From the NCBI GenBank assembly GCA_013398615.1, contig VZSR01003371.1, forward strand, positions 2,382,476-2,446,475: 64,000 nt of DNA, written 5' to 3'. The notes beneath the pieces are model-generated. The model had not been told where the DNA came from. It saw nothing but the letters and a program-made list of their open reading frames with translations, and did no database searches. Below are positions 56,946 through 64,000 of this stretch, in pieces. Numbering within the stretch: position 1 is the first letter of the stretch; each line of letters starts with the position of its first letter. Position numbers and translations under genes: made by a program. This DNA is from Brachypodius melanocephalos. Taxonomy: Eukaryota > Chordata > Aves > Passeriformes > Pycnonotidae.

Positions 56946-59900
56946 ACCCATGTCACTATTTTTACTGGTTTGCTGTTCAGAATTTTATGTCTTTCTTCTG
57001 GAAGTTATTTCCCCTGAGTAAACATCATTTATTTTGGCTTTGCACAAAACACATGGGAAGAAAAAATAACTTCAACAATGTGTTTAATCCTACCATAAGT
57101 ATCCTGCACAGGTGAAAGACTGTAATAGGTGTGTGCCTTATAACAGGTTTTGAACATTTAGATTTTATATTTAAGATCACCATTTGAGCCAGATAAGGAT
57201 TTTTAGAGTAGGATTTAAAAAACAGGATACCCAGAAGTTTGATCACATTTTTCTGTTTGAAGAAAGCCCAGCAAAACCTCAACCTTCAGTTAATGCCTGA
57301 TATTGAAGACAAGGAAAACAAAGCAAAAAGAAATGTTTGCTGTTTGCAAAGGAGAGATTTCCCAATAAAGTCCAGAATTCCTGTTTGTTTCCTGGAGTCC
57401 TGCTCTGGTAGGGAGTGCTGAACACAGTTCTTCTGCAAATACAGTGGTTGCCTATGGTCTGTGATCCATGGTTTTATCCTTTTTTTTTGCATAAATCAGG
57501 CCGTGATTATCCCCACATGAAAGCTGGAGTGTGCTAAACATTTCCATTACAAATCCCTACTGAACTGCAGAATCCTTCTGAGATCACTGTGACAAAATGA
57601 AGAACACTGAATGAAGTTAAGAGTTTCCAAAATTCTCAACAAAGTGTCTTGGTGCAGATACCAGACCACTGGCAATGATGTGAGTTTATTCAATCAATAA
57701 ACATCCCTTTGATAAAAACGGTGCAACACTGGGAGTTATTTTGCTAGAGGGCTAAATAGGGTTTAAATATTTAAAGATTTCTTTGAAACAAGGGCATTGT
57801 TCCTAAAATGGTTTGTTTATTTTCCTTTTTTTTTTTTTTTTTTTCTCACAAAGCATCTACTGTATTAATTCCACAGTGTCAGCATCTGGAGATTGCTTGT
57901 GTGGATTCCCAATTTCCAATCACAGTCTCCTTGGAGACAACAGTTTTATTTATGTATTTATATTTCATTCAGAAAGACTTGGATTCAGACAAATCTCAGA
58001 GGTGCAAAATGCTGACATCTCTGAGTGATACAGCTTGGGAGGGAGAACTGAGGAATAAATAAAATGTTTCATGTCTATCATTTCAGCTAATTGTCAGTGC
58101 ACTAAACATGGTTTTACTGCAGGTATATGCAAGGATAACCTTGTCCTGTGGCATTATATCTTTATGTGAATATATATGTGTACATATGTGCAGATATAAA
58201 CACCCACATACCTAAGGTGGGTATTTAAAGATTGTGGAGGATTGCAGAGTTGACAATGCCATATTTCTAACTAGGCAGCTCAGAGAATGTAAATCAGGTA
58301 TGGGAGCTGTGGGTCTTTATTTTTTTTTCTTTTATGTCACAATCCCAGGGCTGCACAGATCGATCTGGTGTTAAAAACCAGCCCAGCACCTCCACGGGTG
58401 CTGCTCATTTAAAGGATTCCCACTTTGTTGTCACAGGATGTGTCCAAAAATTACATCACAAACCTGTCTCCCAAGTGCCTAATATGAATAAAGGGGAATG
58501 CCTTGGCTTTCTGGAACAAAACACAGTTTGTGGAAATGCAGCTGATAAATGTGGTTTGTTACGTCCGCTCCAGACAAACAGAGCAGCTGAAGGCTTGGTT
58601 GAAGAATAGAGTGACTTAATATAAGGATTAAATCAATAATTTGAAGAAAAGCAGGAGAAGTAGGATAAACTGATAAAAAAAAGCATTGCTGTAAATATAA
58701 TTTCAAGGAAATACCACCATGTATCTAGTCCAGGACTCATTAGTTGTCCTGTCTTGTCTGCCAGCTTCTCTTTTTAATAAATGTGTGAAAATCGCTTTTG
58801 CTAACAGTTTATTGAAAATAAGTAAATTTGTTAGAAATGCATCTTTATGTAGCAACTTTAATATATTTTCAAGCACGGGGATCACATTTGAGTGACAGAT
58901 GATAAACTGCATGCCTGATTTCCACCAACAATTAGCTTGGGCAAATAGAGTAATTGCATATGCTGGTTCTGACAGAACAATTTATTTTTTCCCTTCTGTG
59001 CAATCATGATGCAATTGTGGGGCCAGTTGTGATTTAAGGCAGGGACTGCTTGCTATTCTAGTCTTGTGCTGTTCCTAAAACTAGAGAGATGCATTTTGGC
59101 TGGTCCCTTGCCACTTCCATGATTAACTTGATTAGATGGAATAATTTCATAGCATTTCACTTAACAGAGGGAGTCTATTGGTGCTTATGCAATCATAATG
59201 TGCAATGTTGGGCATTTCCACCCCCTAAAAAACCCCTGTGCTGTGGTGAAATCTGCTGGATTTGTATTGTTAAAAGAAATGTGTGTTATTTAAAATGATA
59301 CAGAAGGCATCTTTTAAAAATTGAGTGCATATGGGGAGGAGAGTGATTGGTTAGATATTCTTCAAAATGTTGGCTTTTCAGAATTTCTCTTGAAATGGAA
59401 AACTAATTCTAGCAAGAGTTTTGTGGCTGGCAGTAAAACTCTCCAGTTTGTGGTGTGTTTTGCTTCACAGAATGTATCTCACAGGAGCAGCACTGCAATC
59501 AGTACATTGCCACAGTTATGCTTCCTAAATCCTGCTTGCAAATATGAAAAAAGGTCCTCCCTTTTTAATGCCTGTCTTTGACCTCTCTTCTGCAAAGGCA
59601 GCTTCCTAGAACTACTCTTCAGCTCAGCCAAAAAATTTCCATAAAGATGAACTGTTTCTGCTGTGATACAGAGCAATTGGGGGTGGAACATGTCACTCTG
59701 ACCCAGGCTGAGCAGAGACATCAAACTGAATTTCCTACGTGGCCTGGAGTGCTCATCCACCTCATACACACCTCTTCCCTCCTGATTAAAAATTCTTGCA
59801 TTTTCCCCTGGAAAAGAACAGTCCTTTATATGTGAAAACATTGGGGATTCTCTGGTGTTTTGCTTGAGGATGTCTCAAAAGCAAACAGAAACTTGAATGC

Positions 59901-62900
59901 TTTTGTGAGAAATAATTTTCATTTCTTGCTAAATGAGTGCTTCTTGTTGGAAATGTGTCACTTGGGATGGTGTTTATAATGTGGTCTTTTGGGACACCTT
60001 TTGGTTTTTGGGGTTTTTTTTGGGGGATGGTGTTTATAATGTGGTCTTTTTGGGCACCTTTTGCCATCACAACTTGTAGACATCCAAAAGGGAGCTGCCA
60101 GCTAATATCAGTCATCCAAGTTTCTTCTGCCATCAGTAATGGGGGTAGGTAACTCCATAGAGGGATTTACCTTGTCCTGAGATTATTGTCTAAAGTGGAG
60201 GGAATAAATTGCTTTCTGGATCCCTTTTCCTTGACTTAAAATGATACCCAGACAATTATCTGTAATATCTGAAGTTTGGTGGGCTGTGATATTAGGATCA
60301 TATCCTTATCAATTAAAATTGCTTTGTGTTTTTACAGAGAAGGGTCTGCATAATCAAACAGAAGACTCACGTTTTATATTTTCCTGATCTGCCTCACAAT
60401 CTTGGTTAAAGTCATGCCAGTGTTTGTTCTAGTATTTGATTCCTCACTTTCTAGTTTGCTTACTTAGTCAACAAATGGGCTGGGGAAAAAGAAAAAACAT
60501 TCTTAATAAATGTGGTTAGGAGTTGATCTTCAAAGACACAGATTTTAGAGTGGAAAGGATCAACAAGTTAGCTGGGATTTATATAATTTTGGTAATTTAA
60601 AAATTTAGCAGCCAGTTATGGTAATCACCCATGACCCTTCTATTATTCATGGAGAGAGAGCCATGGAAGTTTGTGGAAACAATGCATGTCATCTATAGCA
60701 CATGCATTAAAAGCTAAGTGAAATTCATCCAACCTTGAAAGACAAAAACCTGTCAAATTGCCTGATTTTTGTTTCTAACACACAATTGTTTTCATTGCTA
60801 CAGCTCATTTGAGCTATTGTGACTTTAGTTATTATTTACTGCTTTTTCAATAGATGGAAGCTGCCTTCAGGAATCCAGGAGGTTAAAAATAACTGCGAAA
60901 CCACAAGAACTTGAAGGCCTTTCATTTAGGACACAAGAGAGAACAAAATTAAAGCACCATTTGCCTACTGAGCAGGAACTTGTCTTCATTAAGTGAACAG
61001 AAACTCTGAAGATGTATTCAAGACAAAGCGTGTCCCTTGGGCCTGACAAAAGCAGAGGAAGAACAATTAGGATTAATGGGAATAATATGAATATGTCAGC
61101 AAGAGCAGGCAGCCTGCCGCTGTCTGGGGCACAAGTGTGCAAAGTTCCCCCATCAATAAAGTGCAACCTCTGCCAGGGCACCAGGAGGAATTTGTGTCCT
61201 TTGTCACGGCAGAGACTCCCAAATCAACACAGCAGAAAAGTTCCTCTGAGCACACCTCTGCTGTGGGTCCTTGCTGGCTCACAGAGAGGAAAATGAACAT
61301 ATCCAGAGCACAGACAAGTCCCACTGGGCCAACAAGAAGAAAACTCTTATTTCCCACTGGAACTGAAAATGAACACAAGCTTCATCGCTGTCTGGTTCAA
61401 ATGCAAAAATAATCTTTTTCCTCCTTGCATAGTGGGAATATACTAAATACCAGACTGGTAAACCCTTACAAAACTGTGCAGAAAGAAGAAGAGCCTTTAC
61501 AGAGCTGGAAATAATAAGGAAAAGGCAGAAGATAATGCTAGTGAAGAGAGTAAGCCAGTCTGACAAAACCTGAGGCAAATGAATTTGGCAGTAGGAAATA
61601 AAAATAATATACCTCAGAAATAAAATATAATTTCAGAAAAATGAATTTCTTGGACAGAGATGCAAGTGTAAATGTCCCTTACATAGCATGGGGGACATTC
61701 ACAGGATTTTTTTCTTAGGTTGTTGGTGAAGAATAACTGAGGTAAATGCTGTCTGCTTAAATCACCAGGAAGAACCGTTAGTGCTGGGAAAAACCCAGAC
61801 ATCTCTGCTGTTCCCTTCATATTTGCTGCTGCGCAGCATTTTTGAGGGGGTGAATTTGTTTGGAAAGCTAGGGGATTTTTTTTGTACCCATGGTGGTCAA
61901 GGGCTAAAAATTATCAGAAGAGATCGATTTTTTTTTGAAAGCTTTTGGGAATTCAGGAATTCTCGAGGTGTCCCAGAGAAGTTTCTGTGTAAAGATGTTT
62001 GCATGGTGGTTGTTCTCCCTCTCTTACCCCTTCAGCAGTACCAGAAGGCACCAGAAACATCTCTTCTCACACACCGTGACACTCACTTTGGGATAAGTGG
62101 CTCTCATACCCCTTTAGTCATCATCTTGGCCACTGAAAGACAAGAACTTACAGAATGAAAATCAAATGAGAGCTGGTTTGGCAGGGCTAGTAAGCAGAAG
62201 TGCCCCTCTCAGGGAGAAATGGCGTGGTCTGCATCTATCCCAGTGCAGTGGAGCGTGCTTGGGAAGATTCCCTGGCACTGGAGCATCATCATTTACTCCA
62301 GTAATGTTTCCTGGCATGATTTTGGCCCACTCAAACAAGCTCTTTCCCTGAACAATTCCTGGGCATGGTTTGGCAGCTGGAGGCAGCTCCAGCAGGCAGC
62401 TTGCACACAGACACCCTGCTCCAGAGTCTGAAAGAGTTTGTTAGGAAAGATAAGAGATGCCCTGCACCAGTTGGGCCTCCTTGCTTGAAAATGTCTCTGG
62501 ATACATTTAATTTGCTGCTGTAGATGTAGCCCTAGGGAAAGTTGTTCTCACATGTGAAAAGCAGAGTAAACAGACAGAAACAGAGTAAAAATCTTGACTG
62601 AAAACATTTTCCTCAGAGGAAGAAATGCTCAAGATAATGTTCCATTTGAGATGGCTTTATTGCAATGCTTATTTTAAAACCTCGAAGTCTGATCAAGTGT
62701 TACATTTAAAAAAAAGCATTGTGCACTCAGATCAGGCAGTTTTGCCATTGTTTCTCTAAAATTGAAACTGATTTTCAGATGGCATTATTTGGAAGATATC
62801 ACAGTGTGCACTGATTTTACTTCCTCAGAGTTAAAGACATTCTTCTGCACAGCTTATTGCACCAATAAAACAGAAGTGAAATAAAAATCATACATGCTTA

Positions 62901-64000
62901 CTGAAAGGGATTGAAATATAAATATGCCTGCATTTGATGTAGAGAATTTAATGAGGTTCACTGAGGAGAGTGAGGTGAATATAACAGCCAGGAAAAGCAG
63001 ATAGGCAAAGCAGACAAAAAGAACAGACTGTATCCAGCAGTCCTGAGAAAACAGACAAACAGCTTTCCCAAAATAAATAGCCAGTGCCGTGTATTATGAT
63101 CTCATGGGAGTAATTACTGCAGCTGACTTGTGTTCTATTAAAAACTTTTGAATCAAAATCTTGTCTGTCACTTGGGAGATTGCACCAGGAACGTGAAGGA
63201 CACCCTCGACCCCTGGGACAAACTCTGGGTGGTTTGATGGGGGCTCCAAAGGAGGGAAATGGGCAAATTCCTGAGATGTGGTGAGGTCAGGAGCTTCTCT
63301 AGTCCCAGCCTGTTCTCTGAAAACCCACGGAGGAGTGGAGGGATCCAGTGAGCATCCATGCAGATGGGCTTGGAACAGCGACCATGCCATTAACACATGG
63401 ATAGAGTTGTTAGATTGTAGGTGGCTTTTCCAAGACTCATTTATGAAGGAACAAAGAAAAGAGCTCCAACAGTCACTGCAATCTGAAAGTTTCTGTTTAT
63501 ATCATATACAGTTGACTCTACCCCCTGCTATCCTTCGAAATGGACCACAGGCATTTTTTTTTAATGAAGCGAATTAAAATAGGAAAATATGGATTACTGA
63601 GGAGAAAGTATCTCAAGGGAAACAAAACTATCAATAGACATATCTTTAAAATGTTTCCACTACTGAGGTAAGACAACATAGTTTAGGGTTTGGAAGTGTT
63701 CTGAGACGTTTATTAGAGGATTATGATTTTCTGAAGGAAACAGGCATGAGGTATTAACTCCATTTTTGGTCACCATGATACTGAAAAGATATTATATAAC
63801 TTACAAATGTGTGGTGAAAGCAAACTAATTTGCTGTAAGGACCTTATTACATTCATTTCCACTGGAGTCATTTAAGAGGAATTAAAGAGAAAGAGGAGTT
63901 AAATAAAAGAATCAGTTGCTTTCTGGAGCACACAGCTGCCATGAAATAGATATCAGTCATCATGTGTCCTGGGTTGTAGTATAGGATTAGCACAAAGTAT
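56946..64000. other. No gene recognised; mostly unique-looking sequence
   Basis: T19 run at 57826-57844 and a tandem duplication at 59964. The remaining frames (up to 125 codons, for example 61781-62158 and 59479-59841) have no recognisable domain. No CR1 tail or LTR was seen in these 7 kb, the longest repeat-free part of the window. Confidence 0.5.
59964..60064. repeat. Tandem duplication with 60-bp period
   Basis: 'gggatggtgtttataatgtggtctttt' followed by 'gggacacctttt' recurs 60 bp later with one inserted T and one change; the copies are separated by a T/G-rich spacer, and the second copy is partial. Confidence 0.85.

Noticed and set aside
1..64000. tRNA genes, rRNA, CRISPR arrays, bacterial operons
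   Set aside because: Nothing with the expected structure was seen on either strand; the repeats show a bird genome.

Overview
The window looks like AT-rich vertebrate, specifically avian, non-genic DNA, either intergenic or deep intronic. The bird call rests on many CR1 LINE 3' tails on both strands (the 'cacagaatcacagaat...ggttggaa' signature and the matching 'gatgatctttaa...ccttccaac' tails) and on several LTR families that I recognise from bird genomes. Passerine is likely from the density and type of LTRs, but that is inference. I recognise no intact host gene, tRNA, rRNA, CRISPR array or operon. Two 100-base N runs (8450-8549 and 40445-40544) are assembly gaps of placeholder length, and both touch transposable elements.

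Layout. 1-4 kb: a 48-bp minisatellite, then an old plus-strand LTR. 4.0-6.75 kb: the most informative element, a minus-strand endogenous retrovirus with two short LTRs, a primer-binding site resembling the tRNA-Trp type, and a decayed gag (matrix, capsid with major homology region, one zinc knuckle). It has no recognisable pol or env. 7.7-11 kb: another LTR broken by a gap, a CR1 reverse-transcriptase remnant, a CR1 tail, a solo LTR and a further CR1 tail. 14.8 kb: a CR1 tail. 19.9-21.4 kb: two solo LTRs; the first belongs to the family at 0.4 kb but is inverted, and the second to the family at 10.3 kb in the same orientation. 25-34 kb: CR1 tails and a 0.6-kb LINE reverse-transcriptase remnant. 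40-42.7 kb: an LTR, a CR1 interrupted by the second gap, an A/C-rich tract, a CR1 piece and an LTR. 48.1-48.25 kb: a possible but unidentified 153-bp exon on the minus strand. 51-57 kb: CR1 tails, one plus-strand LTR and a 270-bp A/C-rich tract. 57-64 kb: mostly unique-looking sequence with one short tandem duplication.

No set of genes works together here. The content is a record of successive retroelement insertions in an otherwise unremarkable background. I found no convincing new biological system. The best candidates for follow-up are the gag-only provirus and the possible exon. Repeat family names come from memory of bird repeats and were not tested by any search.
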